A stretch of DNA of 64,000 bases from RGIG8244 sp045639325 (GCA_045639325.1 JAZUCU010000058.1:94369-158368); one strand, 5' to 3'. Shown: positions 26,450 through 35,337, numbered from the stretch's first letter. The notes: generated by a model from the letters alone, not told the origin. Translations and numbers: made by a program.

Positions 26450-27176
26450 TACAATTTTTGAAATTAAAGATCTGGTCAAAGAATTTTCCACTTTGCGTGC
26501 CGTTGATAATGTCTCGCTGACCATCAAAAAAGGGGAAGCCGTCTTTATTGTCGGTCCCTCCGGTTCCGGTAAAAGTACTGTTCTGCGTTGTCTGAATTTT
26601 CTGGAAAAGCCTACATCCGGCGAGATTATTTTCAATGGAAAACGCATTGGCGGCTCCGAACGGGAACTGGATGCTTACCGTGCAAAAGCAGGGATGGTGT
26701 TCCAGCATTTCAATCTTTTCCCCCATTTGACAATTAAAGAAAATATTATGCTTGCCCCGGTTAAGAATCATATTATGTCCCGCGCAGAAGCATCAAAAAA
26801 GGCGGATGCACTTCTTGCCCGTATCGGATTGGCAGATAAAGCAAAAGCTTATCCCATGCAGCTTTCCGGCGGTCAGAAACAGCGTGTTGCTATCGTCCGC
26901 GCGCTTGCCATGGAGCCGGAAGTGATTCTTTTTGACGAGCCCACTTCTGCTCTTGACCCGGAAATGGTCGGCGAAGTTTTGACTTTGATGAAAGAGCTTT
27001 CTCAGGAAGGTATGACCATGATTGTTGTGACCCACGAAATCGGATTTGCGTGCGAAGTTGCACACCGTATGGTCTTTATGGATCAGGGCAGGGTGATTGC
27101 CACCGGCACACCGGATGAACTGGTTCATAAATCTGACAATCCCCGCGTAAAGGAATTCTTTGCAAAAGTCTTGTAA
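26442..27176 (+). CDS. Polar amino-acid ABC transporter ATPase
   Basis: The 244-residue ATP-binding subunit for the fused importer just upstream. Seen: Walker A GPSGSGKST (38-46), Q-loop VFQHFNLFPHLT, signature LSGGQKQRV (near 137), Walker B VILFDEPTSALDPEMVGEV and H-loop VTHEIGFA. The sequence is closest in style to GlnQ/HisP. The start overlaps the permease stop by 8 bases, so the two are translated together. Confidence 0.93.
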   Translation: MSNTIFEIKDLVKEFSTLRAVDNVSLTIKKGEAVFIVGPSGSGKSTVLRCLNFLEKPTSGEIIFNGKRIGGSERELDAYRAKAGMVFQHFNLFPHLTIKENIMLAPVKNHIMSRAEASKKADALLARIGLADKAKAYPMQLSGGQKQRVAIVRALAMEPEVILFDEPTSALDPEMVGEVLTLMKELSQEGMTMIVVTHEIGFACEVAHRMVFMDQGRVIATGTPDELVHKSDNPRVKEFFAKVL

Positions 27177-27201
27177 ACTGACTTTTCATAATTAAAAAAA
27201 T

Positions 27202-27248
27202 GGCATTGGACTGCGGCTTTTGTCCGCTGTTCCGATGCCGTTTTTTTT
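27202..27248 (+). terminator. Rho-independent terminator of the amino-acid ABC operon
   Basis: GGCATTGGACTGCGG pairs with CCGCTGTTCCGATGCC, with one small bulge, and is followed by eight T residues. It is 25 bases after the ATPase stop. Confidence 0.8.
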
Positions 27249-27273
27249 GTGCCCGGATGTCGGGCGAAGGCAT

Positions 27274-27307
27274 AAAAAAAGAGCCTGCCGTTTCAGGCAG
27301 ACTCTTT
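27274..27307 (-). terminator. Rho-independent terminator of rpsB-tsf
   Basis: AAAGAGCCTGCC pairs with GGCAGACTCTTT (one mismatch) across a 6-base loop, and a T-run follows on the minus strand. It is about 26 bases past the tsf stop. Confidence 0.8.
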
Positions 27308-27333
27308 GAAAGTATCAGTAAAACTGATGGGGC

Positions 27334-28137
27334 TTATTCGCCGCAGACCCAGCGAACGAAGCGAACAACGTTCACATTGGGATAGAGCTTCTTGAATGTG
27401 CTCTTGTCGTCGAACATCCAAGCCTGGTTTTCGAAGCAGATTTCGCCGAACCATTTCTGGATTTTGCCACCCATGATCTTTTCGATCATAGCAGCGGGTT
27501 TACCCTGTTCAGCCAGCTGAGCAGCGCCGATCTGTTTTTCTTTTTCGATCACATCAGCGGGGACTTCAGAAGAGCGGACGTACATGGGTTTGTAAGCGAC
27601 GATGTGCATACCGATCTGTTTCTGGAGAGTTTCATCAGCTTCGCCTTCGATTTCGGTGAGAAGAGCGATTTTGCCGTTGTAAACGTAGGGAGCGACGATG
27701 TTAGCAGATTCCATACGGAGAGCGCGGTTGAGAACCATCTTTTCGCCGAATTTAGCGAAGAGAGCGCCGAGTTCTTCAGCTTCGAGAGCCTGACCGGCAG
27801 CAGTGACATCGCCTTCGCCGGAAGTGGCGTTGAGGACGCGCATAGCAGCTTCTTTTGCGTATTCGAGGAACTTTTCGTTTTTAGCAACGAAGTCAGTTTC
27901 GCAAAGGATTTCAACCATGACAGCTGCTTTGCCATTGCTTGCAGTGCAGATTGTACCTTCTTTTGTTGCGCGGTCCTGACGGTTTTCGGATTTAGCGATA
28001 CCGGCTTTGCGCAGGTAATCGATAGCAGCCTGCATATCACCTTCGGTCTGAACGAGAGCGTTCTTGCAATCGCCCATACCGGCGTCGGTCTTATCGCGGA
28101 GTTCTTTTACCATCTGAGCAGTAATTACTACAGCCAT
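27334..28137 (-). CDS. tsf: Translation elongation factor Ts
   Basis: EF-Ts regenerates EF-Tu by exchanging GDP for GTP. Seen: the N-terminal module VKELRDKTDAGMGDCKNALVQTEGDMQAAIDYLRKAG and the conserved ILCETDFVAKNEKF that contacts EF-Tu. Length 267 is within the family. AAGGAG precedes ATG 28137. It follows rpsB by 32 bases in the classic rpsB-tsf operon. Confidence 0.96.
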   Translation of the reverse strand: MAVVITAQMVKELRDKTDAGMGDCKNALVQTEGDMQAAIDYLRKAGIAKSENRQDRATKEGTICTASNGKAAVMVEILCETDFVAKNEKFLEYAKEAAMRVLNATSGEGDVTAAGQALEAEELGALFAKFGEKMVLNRALRMESANIVAPYVYNGKIALLTEIEGEADETLQKQIGMHIVAYKPMYVRSSEVPADVIEKEKQIGAAQLAEQGKPAAMIEKIMGGKIQKWFGEICFENQAWMFDDKSTFKKLYPNVNVVRFVRWVCGE

Positions 28138-28169
28138 TTTATTATCTCCTTAAAGGTAATGGTTAATGA

Positions 28170-29123
28170 TTATTCAGCTGCGACGTCAGATTTCTTGATG
28201 TCGGAAAGAGTTTTGACTTCTTTCACAGCGCGTTTGCGAGCGGGCTTTTTGCCTTCCGCTGCTTCTTCGTTGCCGGCTGTTTTTTCAGCTGCTTCGCCAT
28301 CAGCATTTTTGCGGATGGTTTTGCGGGGAGCGCGTTTGGAGAATTCGCCTTTGGGAGCGCGTTTTGCTTTATCTGCGCCTTCTGCTTTTGCTTTTGCTTT
28401 TTCTTCGTCTTCTTTTGCGCGTTCTTCTGCAGCTTTTACTTTGTAGATTTCGGAAGCATCTTTGATCGCTTCTGTGAATGTATCGAAGATCACCTTGATG
28501 GATTTGACAGCGTCATCGTTTGCTGCGACCGGGTAGTCAGCCAATTCGGGGTTACCGTTTGTATCGACGATAGCGACGACCGGAATACCGAGTTTGCGAG
28601 CTTCGCGAACTGCGATATCATCGTGGCAGATGTCGATGATGACGACCACGTTCGGGAGGGTCTTCATATCAGCGATACCATCGAGGTCGCGGTGCAGTTT
28701 TGTGACATCGCGCTGCATGAGAGCGATTTCTTTTTTCTTGAGACCGGAAGCTGCATCGTTAGCGATGATTGCATCGTAATCGCGCATCTTCTTGATGGAT
28801 TTACGGATTGTTTCGTTGTTTGTGAGAGTACCGCCCATCCAGCGTTCTGCCATGTAGTACATGCCAGTAGCTTCTGCGGTTTCTTTCACGATCTGCTGAG
28901 CCTGACGTTTGGTACCGACGAACAGAATGTTCGCGCCATTCATAACTTCTCTCTGGAGGAAGTTACATGCTTCGCCGATCTGACGGATCGTTTTTGTCAA
29001 GTCGATGATAGAGATTCCATTTTTAGAACCGTAGACGTATTCTTTCATCTTGGGGTTCCAGCGTTTTGTCTGATGTCCAAAATGACATCCGGCTTCCAAC
29101 AAATCTTTTACTGTGATCGGCAT
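28170..29123 (-). CDS. rpsB: 30S ribosomal protein S2 with long charged C-terminal tail
   Basis: S2 of the small ribosomal subunit. Seen: LLEAGCHFGHQTKRWNPKMKEYVYG at the start, then FVGTKRQAQQIV and RWMGGTLTN, and DTNGNPELADYPVAANDDA, all S2 hallmarks. The core ends near residue 232; after it about 80 residues of Lys/Ala/Glu-rich sequence follow, longer than E. coli S2 (about 241 total) and probably disordered. ATG 29123 is chosen because MPITVKDLLEAG is the family start; the longer frame would add 35 non-homologous residues in the leader. The promoter lies about 140 bases upstream, so the mRNA has a long leader. Confidence 0.94.
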   Translation of the reverse strand: MPITVKDLLEAGCHFGHQTKRWNPKMKEYVYGSKNGISIIDLTKTIRQIGEACNFLQREVMNGANILFVGTKRQAQQIVKETAEATGMYYMAERWMGGTLTNNETIRKSIKKMRDYDAIIANDAASGLKKKEIALMQRDVTKLHRDLDGIADMKTLPNVVVIIDICHDDIAVREARKLGIPVVAIVDTNGNPELADYPVAANDDAVKSIKVIFDTFTEAIKDASEIYKVKAAEERAKEDEEKAKAKAEGADKAKRAPKGEFSKRAPRKTIRKNADGEAAEKTAGNEEAAEGKKPARKRAVKEVKTLSDIKKSDVAAE

Positions 29124-29266
29124 AACCAATCGCCTTTCTCTTTCCGGCGCTTTTGACCTGGACGGCTTTTTCTGTTTGTTTTTACCGTCAGGCAAGACAA
29201 CCTGGGTTAAAGTATAACGTAACTCCACGGGGTTGGTTTAGTCGCAGAGTTCCGACGTATCTGAAT

Positions 29267-29294
29267 AATTTAGCACATATATTTGAAAAATCAA
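29267..29294 (-). promoter_or_regulatory. rpsB-tsf promoter with long 5' leader
   Basis: Minus strand: TTGATT (29289-29294), 16 bases, TAAATT (29267-29272). The start codon is about 140 bases downstream. S2 autoregulates its own leader in other bacteria, and a similar mechanism is possible here. Confidence 0.5.
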
Positions 29295-29319
29295 GCGTTT
29301 TTTTTCAAAAAAAGACAAA

Positions 29320-29356
29320 AAAATACCGGAAATTTGTATTTTATTTCCGGTATTTT
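29320..29356 (-). terminator. Rho-independent terminator of the ThuA-like gene
   Basis: AAAATACCGGAAAT (29320-29333) pairs with ATTTCCGGTATTTT (29343-29356), a 14-bp stem, followed on the minus strand by T-rich sequence. It lies just after the ThuA-like stop and just before the rpsB promoter. Confidence 0.8.
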
Positions 29357-29373
29357 GGATGATTTCAGAAAAA

Positions 29374-30108
29374 TCAGTCTTTTTTCTTGATATTTTCCTT
29401 CGGTTCCACGCAGGGACATTCGATTTTCTGAATAATGCGCGGCGCAGCCCATCTTGCAGCGTTTGCCAGAACTTTACGGATGTTTTCATCGTAGAAGATC
29501 GGGAAGGTTTCGTGACCGGGGGAGAAATAGAAGATTCTGCCGTGTCCACGTTCAAATGTCACACCGCTGCGGAAGACTTCGCCGCCTTCGTACCAGGAGA
29601 TGAAAACAACTTTATCCGGCGTGGGGATGTCGAAACGTTCGCCGTACATTTCCACGTGAGGCAATTCGAAACATTCGCCGATGCCTTCTGCGATGGGGTG
29701 TCCGGGTTCGATATTCCAGATGCGTTCCCGTTCGCCGATTTCCCGCCATTTGAGAGAGCAGGTCGTGCCGAGCATACGACGGAAGATTTTGGAGAAGTGT
29801 GCAGAATGGAGGCAGACAAGCCCCATGCCTTCGAGGACGCGTTTCTGTACGCGGTCAACGATTTCGTCTGCAACATCTCCATGTTTGCAATGTCCCCACC
29901 AGAAAAGCACGTCAGTATTATCCAACACTTCCTGTGTCAAGCCGTGTTCGGGCATTTCGAGTGTTGCGCAACGGACATCGAATCCGCCGGCGAGTTCGAG
30001 TCCTTCGCGGATGGCATTATGCATACCATCGGGGTAGATTTTTTTTACTGCTTCGTGTGTTTTTTCGTGATAGTACTCATTCCATACGGTAACTCTGATA
30101 TCAGCCAT
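29374..30108 (-). CDS. ThuA-like domain protein
   Basis: A 244-residue protein of the ThuA family, which has a class I glutamine amidotransferase-like fold and is linked to trehalose and other sugar breakdown. Seen: IRVTVWNEYYHE at the start, VLFWWGHCKHGDV near 68-80, GLVCLHSAHFSKIFRRMLG and HVEMYGERFDIP, then GRIFYFSPGHETFP. It is cytoplasmic. It is the last gene of the creatininase/NagA-like group but separated by a 106-base gap with a perfect hairpin, so it may be expressed at a different level. Chemistry for ThuA proteins is poorly defined. Confidence 0.8.
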   Translation of the reverse strand: MADIRVTVWNEYYHEKTHEAVKKIYPDGMHNAIREGLELAGGFDVRCATLEMPEHGLTQEVLDNTDVLFWWGHCKHGDVADEIVDRVQKRVLEGMGLVCLHSAHFSKIFRRMLGTTCSLKWREIGERERIWNIEPGHPIAEGIGECFELPHVEMYGERFDIPTPDKVVFISWYEGGEVFRSGVTFERGHGRIFYFSPGHETFPIFYDENIRKVLANAARWAAPRIIQKIECPCVEPKENIKKKD

Positions 30109-30147
30109 AATAAATTCCTTTCTGTTAAAACAATAATAAATACATTA

Positions 30148-30177
30148 GCACAGATTTGTTCAAATACAAATCTGTGC
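30148..30177 (-). terminator. Hairpin between the 741-residue gene and the ThuA-like gene
   Basis: GCACAGATTTGT (30148-30159) pairs perfectly with ACAAATCTGTGC (30166-30177) over a 6-base loop. The minus-strand continuation is T-rich but broken, so it may be a partial terminator, attenuator or RNA end-protecting hairpin. Confidence 0.5.
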
Positions 30178-30214
30178 CGTATTATTTTACTGTTTTTTTT
30201 CAGAAAATCAGTCC

Positions 30215-32440
30215 TTAAAACTTAATAATGACTGTTCCGTTTGCGGGGAATGTGACTTTCTGCAGCATTTTTCCATTGAGGTGAATGGATGTGGTATGTT
30301 CCCGTGAAAGCAGGTTCTTTGCACACAATTCACCGGTTTGCCAGTTGCAGGAGACGATGTCGACGCAATCCAAGCCGAAAACATGTTGTTTATCGGTATC
30401 GATGAGGATGCCGCCGAATTCCCGGAGCAATTTACCCAGATAGAGATACAAGTCGATAAAGAGGGAGTAACTGTTTTCCGGATAGCTCTTCTTGTAGAGA
30501 CCGGATTCGTCATCCATCTGCGGGTTGTTTTCGTAGATACTGTAAAGGATCTGATCTTTGTGGGGATTGCCTTCGAGACTTTTTTCATCGCGGTACAGCA
30601 TAACCTGACGGAATGTAGCGATTGCGCGTTCCGCATAGATTTTTTTACCGGTCAATTTGTACAGACGCATAATGAGATATGCCACCCATGCGACAGACTG
30701 GTTACCGGTTGCGGTACACTGTGTTCTGGAATAATCGGGGTAGGGATAATAGCTTGTGGAGATCATACCTTTGGATTTCCATTTGATTTGATCGTAGAAC
30801 GTGCCGGGGACAGGCGGCACATTGTACCCCATCTGCATGATATTGCCGAAGAGCTGAACTTTTTCTGCTGTTTCCAGATAGATGGGATCTTTTTCCTGTT
30901 CGTAAAGATCCAGGAATGCCCATAACATGGTTCGGTATCCATCTACGTCCCACAGGTCGGGATAGTCGGTTTCGCATCCACCCATGGAGAAGAGTCCGAG
31001 TTCTTCGATATCGAGCATACAGCGTTCTGCGGTTTTGAGATAAGCAGTCCGGAGGCGTTCGTCTTTTGTTGCATTGTACAACTTGATGAGGGGCGGGATC
31101 CAGGTCTGAGTTTCGGAATACTGGCTGATCCAACCGGCTTTTTCTTTCGGGGTGAGGTCATCGTGATAAAGCCGTCTGAAGTGACCATCCTTCTGCTGCA
31201 GTTTCAGGACATCCTCGATGATATCAAAAGGATAATCGGTTTGGAACAGAGTTTTATCCTGATTGTAAAGGACCATGGCATCATCGATCATTTCCGGCAA
31301 TGCGAGGGAGTCGACGGCATCTGCTTCGAAGGGAGCGCCCCAGCCCGTCTTTTCGCAGAACGGCATGATATCGGTCATGAATTTACCGGTGTGGAAAGGA
31401 TACGTGAGTTTTGTATTGCCGACATAATGGTTGTAGAGATAGTAATTGATCAACCGTTTTGTCCGTTCTCTGTATTCCGGATTACCGGTTTCTTTCCAAC
31501 GGCGCAGGAATTCATTTGCTTTGAGCAGGTCATATTCCAGCCAGGAGCAACCGAACTGATCCGGGGGTCGGTATCCGTTTTTGAATTGACCGAAGAATTC
31601 GGAGAAGTAATGGGCAGCATAATGGTCACCTTGTTCGAAATCGCACAATTCGGATTTCTTCCAGAGTTCGAACAATTTATTGGTCATATCTTCCATATCG
31701 GTCTGGGGTGTGTGGACAGGGGAATCATCCAGTTCCCAGAGGATGTTGGAGATTCTGCCGGCATGTTCTTCTCCACCTGTCCCGAAGAACCAATAGAAGC
31801 GGAATGTGTGCTTGCCATTGAGGGGTTCCCGGAGACGGAAAGAGTGGAATAATTCGGTGTCATCGCGATCGACTTCGGAGAGACGGTCGAATTCGGTTTC
31901 CTGATATGCCTGGGAGAAATAGAGGTGTCCGGAGCAGGTATAGAAGATTCGGTTATTTGCGCCGCGTGCGAGGTAATCGCTCCATTTTTTATCGAAAGGA
32001 TAAGGCAGGAGGTTCATATTGCGCATGATCCACTTAAAAGAAACGTAAGTGAAATCAGCGATGGCACCTTCGAGGAAATATTGAGTTTTGAAGAGGGCGT
32101 CATTGGTTTCATTGTATGTCACATCGAATGTGAAATACCATTCTTTTTCGGATTCGGAACAGGCCTTTGTGATTACGAAACTTCTGTCTTCGCATTCAAT
32201 GCAGATGCCTTTTTCGCAGGATTCGGAACGGACAATTTTGCCCAGATCCATTTCTGCGCGTTTTCTCCAGAGTCCACGGGCAAAAGAATAGGCCCGCAGA
32301 AGACTGCCGCAAAGGACAATTGCCTTGTCTTCCACGATGATTTCAGCTTCGTGTTCCGGCAATTCTTTCAGTTTGTAATACCGGGCTTTCTGTGTGTAAT
32401 CCACAATTTTCTGTTGGCGGATTGCAATTTCTTCGTACAT
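30215..32440 (-). CDS. Large alpha/alpha-barrel-like protein, possible glycoside hydrolase or lyase
   Basis: A 741-residue cytoplasmic protein not recognised as a named family. The first ~230 residues look beta-rich. The region from about 270 to 640 has repeated helix pairs rich in Trp and Tyr (FLRRWKETGNPEYRERTKRLINYY, PPLIKLYNATKDERLRTAYLKTAERC, FLDLYEQEKDPIYLETAEKVQ, YLIMRLYKLTGKKIYAERAIATF), the look of a six-hairpin (alpha/alpha)6 toroid seen in GH and polysaccharide lyase families. The end is a small beta domain. A catalytic residue cannot be assigned. It lies 2 bases after the NagA-like gene, so a role in processing an amino-sugar or uronic-acid glycan is likely. AGGAG precedes ATG 32440. 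Confidence 0.5.
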   Translation of the reverse strand: MYEEIAIRQQKIVDYTQKARYYKLKELPEHEAEIIVEDKAIVLCGSLLRAYSFARGLWRKRAEMDLGKIVRSESCEKGICIECEDRSFVITKACSESEKEWYFTFDVTYNETNDALFKTQYFLEGAIADFTYVSFKWIMRNMNLLPYPFDKKWSDYLARGANNRIFYTCSGHLYFSQAYQETEFDRLSEVDRDDTELFHSFRLREPLNGKHTFRFYWFFGTGGEEHAGRISNILWELDDSPVHTPQTDMEDMTNKLFELWKKSELCDFEQGDHYAAHYFSEFFGQFKNGYRPPDQFGCSWLEYDLLKANEFLRRWKETGNPEYRERTKRLINYYLYNHYVGNTKLTYPFHTGKFMTDIMPFCEKTGWGAPFEADAVDSLALPEMIDDAMVLYNQDKTLFQTDYPFDIIEDVLKLQQKDGHFRRLYHDDLTPKEKAGWISQYSETQTWIPPLIKLYNATKDERLRTAYLKTAERCMLDIEELGLFSMGGCETDYPDLWDVDGYRTMLWAFLDLYEQEKDPIYLETAEKVQLFGNIMQMGYNVPPVPGTFYDQIKWKSKGMISTSYYPYPDYSRTQCTATGNQSVAWVAYLIMRLYKLTGKKIYAERAIATFRQVMLYRDEKSLEGNPHKDQILYSIYENNPQMDDESGLYKKSYPENSYSLFIDLYLYLGKLLREFGGILIDTDKQHVFGLDCVDIVSCNWQTGELCAKNLLSREHTTSIHLNGKMLQKVTFPANGTVIIKF

Positions 32441-32442
32441 GA

Positions 32443-33363
32443 TTAAATAACTCCTGATAATTTACGTGGTAATTCTGCGCATACATAATGGGCATCTTCT
32501 GCCGTGAAGTCGCAAAATTCCATCAGATTATGATAAATTTTCTTCATTGTAGCCAAACTGCCGGTCAACTGGTCTGTGTCGGCAATGTACAGCGCGCCAT
32601 TTTTAACATCAAATTCCGCAACGGTTCCGGCAGGATCCGGGAAGCGTAGACGGGTGCCGGGAATTCCAGTCGCAGCACAGCCGTCGGTGATGGCGATAAA
32701 ACGTTCCCGGCCTTTGACCCGGAATACGGATTTAATCAGGCGGGGATCCACATGGACACCATCGCATATCATTTCGACGGTCAAACGGTCATCAGCGAGG
32801 ATTTCCATAAACGGACCATCGGTATGATAAACGCCGCGTTCGCACAGGAGCGGACCTTCCATATTATTGCAGAAATGGGTGATTTGGCACAAGCCGCAGT
32901 TGACTGCATCCCGGAGTTGTTGCGGGGTGCAGCTGAAGTGGCCGGCGGAAACACGGATTCCTTCCGAAGCAAAATACTCGATCACTTCCAATGCTCCATC
33001 CAGTTCCGGGGCAATGGTGACGTTGCGGATGATACCTTTTCCCGCGGCAACCATTCGTTTCGCGTCATTCAGATTGGGACGTGCAAGAAGGGATTCCGTC
33101 ATTCCGCCTGCGAGACGGACGTAGGGACCTTCCAGATAGACACCGGCAAGTTGAGCTCCGGGGAGGGGATCGGCCTGCATCAGATCGCGGCAGAACTCAA
33201 GACACTCAATCATATTGTCAATGGGGCCTGCGGAGAACGTGGCAAGGAACTGATCGGTTTCCCCTTCATTCAGCAGGAATCGGGAAATGTTTTCGTACGC
33301 CTGCCTGTTCAGCTCAATGGTCTTGTGGCCTGCACAACCATGAAAATGATAGTCAAAAAACAT
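32443..33363 (-). CDS. N-acetylglucosamine-6-phosphate deacetylase-like protein, short form
   Basis: A NagA-like amidohydrolase, 306 residues against about 380 in typical NagA. It starts directly at the first barrel strand, FFDYHFHGCAGH with an HxH metal motif, so the N-terminal beta-sandwich is missing. Remaining NagA motifs are present: GVYLEGPYV (metal Glu), SAGHFSC, THFCNNM, CDGVHVDP and AITDGCAATGIPG (catalytic Asp), then LTGSLATM. It would remove acetate from a sugar phosphate, possibly not GlcNAc-6-P itself because of the altered shape. The upstream gene ends 21 bases before its start, so no longer N-terminus is hidden. It lies in the creatininase-led operon. Confidence 0.78.
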   Translation of the reverse strand: MFFDYHFHGCAGHKTIELNRQAYENISRFLLNEGETDQFLATFSAGPIDNMIECLEFCRDLMQADPLPGAQLAGVYLEGPYVRLAGGMTESLLARPNLNDAKRMVAAGKGIIRNVTIAPELDGALEVIEYFASEGIRVSAGHFSCTPQQLRDAVNCGLCQITHFCNNMEGPLLCERGVYHTDGPFMEILADDRLTVEMICDGVHVDPRLIKSVFRVKGRERFIAITDGCAATGIPGTRLRFPDPAGTVAEFDVKNGALYIADTDQLTGSLATMKKIYHNLMEFCDFTAEDAHYVCAELPRKLSGVI

Positions 33364-33384
33364 AACAAATCCTGAATTGAACGT

Positions 33385-34128
33385 TTATGCTTCGGGGAAA
33401 AGAATTGCTTCGATATCCCTTGATGCGGCTTCCTGTGCGGCATCGCCGAATTCAGCAGTTGCATCTTTGCCGGGGCGTGTGAACCAGAGGGAGCCGTCGA
33501 TTTTTTCCTTGTTGACACATTCCGGGCAGATATGCATGGCTGCACTGGTTTCGAGATGACCGGCATGATCGCCCTTGAATTTCTTCTTTGTTTCTTCTCT
33601 GGTACGGATCGGATGGACCTGAATCCAGTTGAACGGATTGTTGGAACCGGAATAGTAAGAGCTGAATTCTTCGGTTCCCCACCAGCCTTCGCCGCTTTCT
33701 TTATCGAGAAATTCAAAGATGACATTTCTCGCAGCAAAACGGAATGCCAGGTCTGTGGGCATTCCCTGGGCAAATTCTTCCGTCTGGTGAGCAACAAACG
33801 CATGAATGTTGCGGAAGCCGACCCGGAGAAGACCGCGGAAAATATCTTTTGCCACCGGTACAATGTGTTCGGATTCCACATGAATGGTTCCGTTGCGTTC
33901 CGGTTTTGCTACTGCCCAGGATGCACTGCCGTAATAAAACGGCGGGAGAATGACAAGTTCCGGATGACGCTGTTCCACACGTCCGATCGCATTGAGACAT
34001 GTAAAACAATCCAACCCGACGGGAAGGTGTTCCCCGTGATATTCCACGACACCGAGGGGTAAAACTACGGGAGTATTGTTGTCGATCGCCTGTCTGATCT
34101 GATCCGGCTGCATGTAAAGATATTGCAT
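33385..34128 (-). CDS. Creatininase-family amidohydrolase
   Basis: A 247-residue protein of the creatininase (creatinine amidohydrolase) family, metal enzymes that open cyclic amides or act on modified sugars and cofactors. Seen: VVLPLGVVEYHGEHLPVGLDCFT (metal-binding Glu and His plus Asp), PPFYYGSA, then NIHAFVAHQTEE and KGDHAGHLETSAAM containing further metal ligands. It heads an operon with the NagA-like and 741-residue genes, suggesting the substrate is part of a glycan or amino-sugar pathway rather than creatinine. It is divergent from a GntR regulator. Confidence 0.83.
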   Translation of the reverse strand: MQYLYMQPDQIRQAIDNNTPVVLPLGVVEYHGEHLPVGLDCFTCLNAIGRVEQRHPELVILPPFYYGSASWAVAKPERNGTIHVESEHIVPVAKDIFRGLLRVGFRNIHAFVAHQTEEFAQGMPTDLAFRFAARNVIFEFLDKESGEGWWGTEEFSSYYSGSNNPFNWIQVHPIRTREETKKKFKGDHAGHLETSAAMHICPECVNKEKIDGSLWFTRPGKDATAEFGDAAQEAASRDIEAILFPEA

Positions 34129-34151
34129 AATGTCACCTGTTGTTTTGGTTA

Positions 34152-34264
34152 AATCACTTTAGGGTAAGACTTCAAAATAATATAAACGCTTTCCCAAAGA
34201 AATCAAGACGGAATGATAAGAAAAAATCAGAAAAACTTGACTTAATCACTTTTGATGCTATATT
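34152..34264. promoter_or_regulatory. Divergent promoters and repeated 9-mer between creatininase operon and gntR gene
   Basis: Minus strand (creatininase): TTGATT (34201-34206), 16 bases, TATATT (34179-34184). Plus strand (gntR): TTGACT (34237-34242), 16 bases, TATATT (34259-34264). AATCACTTT occurs at 34152-34160, downstream of the first promoter, and at 34244-34252, inside the spacer of the second. Both positions suit repression by the adjacent GntR protein. Confidence 0.5.
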
Positions 34265-34287
34265 ATCTGTGTTAACAGGAGATGTGT

Positions 34288-35322
34288 ATGCAGACGACGA
34301 AAAGGATCTATCAGGTCTTACGTGACGAGATTGAGCAGAAAATATATCAGCCCGGGGCAAAGTTTCCATCGGAAGCAGATCTGGCCGGCCGGTTTCATGT
34401 CAGCAAGTTGACGATGAACAAAATCGTAGCTTTACTCGTTCAGGATGGTTTGCTTATCCGTGGTGTGCGCGGAGCGGGGACGCGTGTTGCAGAACGGATT
34501 CGTTTGACTTGCAATAAACTGGCATTCTTTCTCCATCTTTCTCCCTATTCCATGCGGGTATTGAAAGGAGCGATTTCTGAATGTAACCGCAGCAATTATC
34601 AGATGATTGTGGAATCTCCGGACATTGAAAACTGGCAGGAACGGATTCAACTTGCCGTGGATTCCGGTGTGCAGGGGATTATCTGTATGGGGTACGGTAT
34701 TCCCAACGTGCCGGATGAACTCAATACGGTTTGTGTTGACTATTACAATATTCCTGTGAACAAAAGAAATAATCTGCTGTTCGTCAACAGTGATAATTTC
34801 CATGGCGGACAGCTTATGATGGAAGAAATTTTCCGGCGCGGGCATCATCATGTTCTGATTTTCAGTACGGAACGGTTTGTTACCGGGCTCAATGCCCCCG
34901 TTTCACCCCGGGTCTCCGGATTCCATGCGGTCATGAAAGAAAAGGGGTTGATGGATTACGAAGAACGGACGTATTATGGTCATTCCGGTTCCCACGATGA
35001 TGCCGCATATTTTCTGAAGCATTATTTGAAGGCATATCCGGAAACAACGTTGATTGCCGCCGATTCCGATGGCAGTGCCGAATTGCTTGCCGCCGTTGCC
35101 CGCGATTGTAATGTGGACTGCCCCGGCAGAATTGCATTGACCGGATTTGGTGATGTTACTTCCATGTCAATCGCCAGTGTGGATCAGAATCCGGAATTTC
35201 AGGGGGCGTTGGCAGTCCGGGCGTTGAGTTCTCTTGCAAAATCTCCGCAAACGCAGATCGTGTATGAGCCTGTGGAAACAAAACTGGCCCGTGCAGAAGC
35301 TCTGCCGATTCTTCTTTCCTGA
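34288..35322 (+). CDS. GntR-type regulator with LacI-like sensor domain
   Basis: A 344-residue sugar-responsive regulator, the second of this type in the window. Residues 1-70 are a GntR winged helix (YQVLRDEIEQKIYQPGAKFPSE, LAGRFHVSKLTMNKIVALLVQDGLLIR, GAGTRV). The rest is a LacI/PBP-like domain (VQGIICMGYGIP, LLFVNSDNFHGGQLMMEEI, TLIAADSDGSAELLAAVA, RIALTGFGDVTSMSIASVDQNP). The AGGAG at 34277-34281 directly touches ATG 34282, so the second ATG at 34288 with 6-base spacing is chosen. It probably controls the divergent creatininase operon and itself. Confidence 0.86.
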   Translation: MQTTKRIYQVLRDEIEQKIYQPGAKFPSEADLAGRFHVSKLTMNKIVALLVQDGLLIRGVRGAGTRVAERIRLTCNKLAFFLHLSPYSMRVLKGAISECNRSNYQMIVESPDIENWQERIQLAVDSGVQGIICMGYGIPNVPDELNTVCVDYYNIPVNKRNNLLFVNSDNFHGGQLMMEEIFRRGHHHVLIFSTERFVTGLNAPVSPRVSGFHAVMKEKGLMDYEERTYYGHSGSHDDAAYFLKHYLKAYPETTLIAADSDGSAELLAAVARDCNVDCPGRIALTGFGDVTSMSIASVDQNPEFQGALAVRALSSLAKSPQTQIVYEPVETKLARAEALPILLS

Positions 35323-35337
35323 GGAAATCAAAAGCGT

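Noticed and set aside
33385..34128. True creatinine degradation
   Set aside because: No creatinase, sarcosine or hydantoin genes are near; neighbours concern sugars, so only the family name is used.
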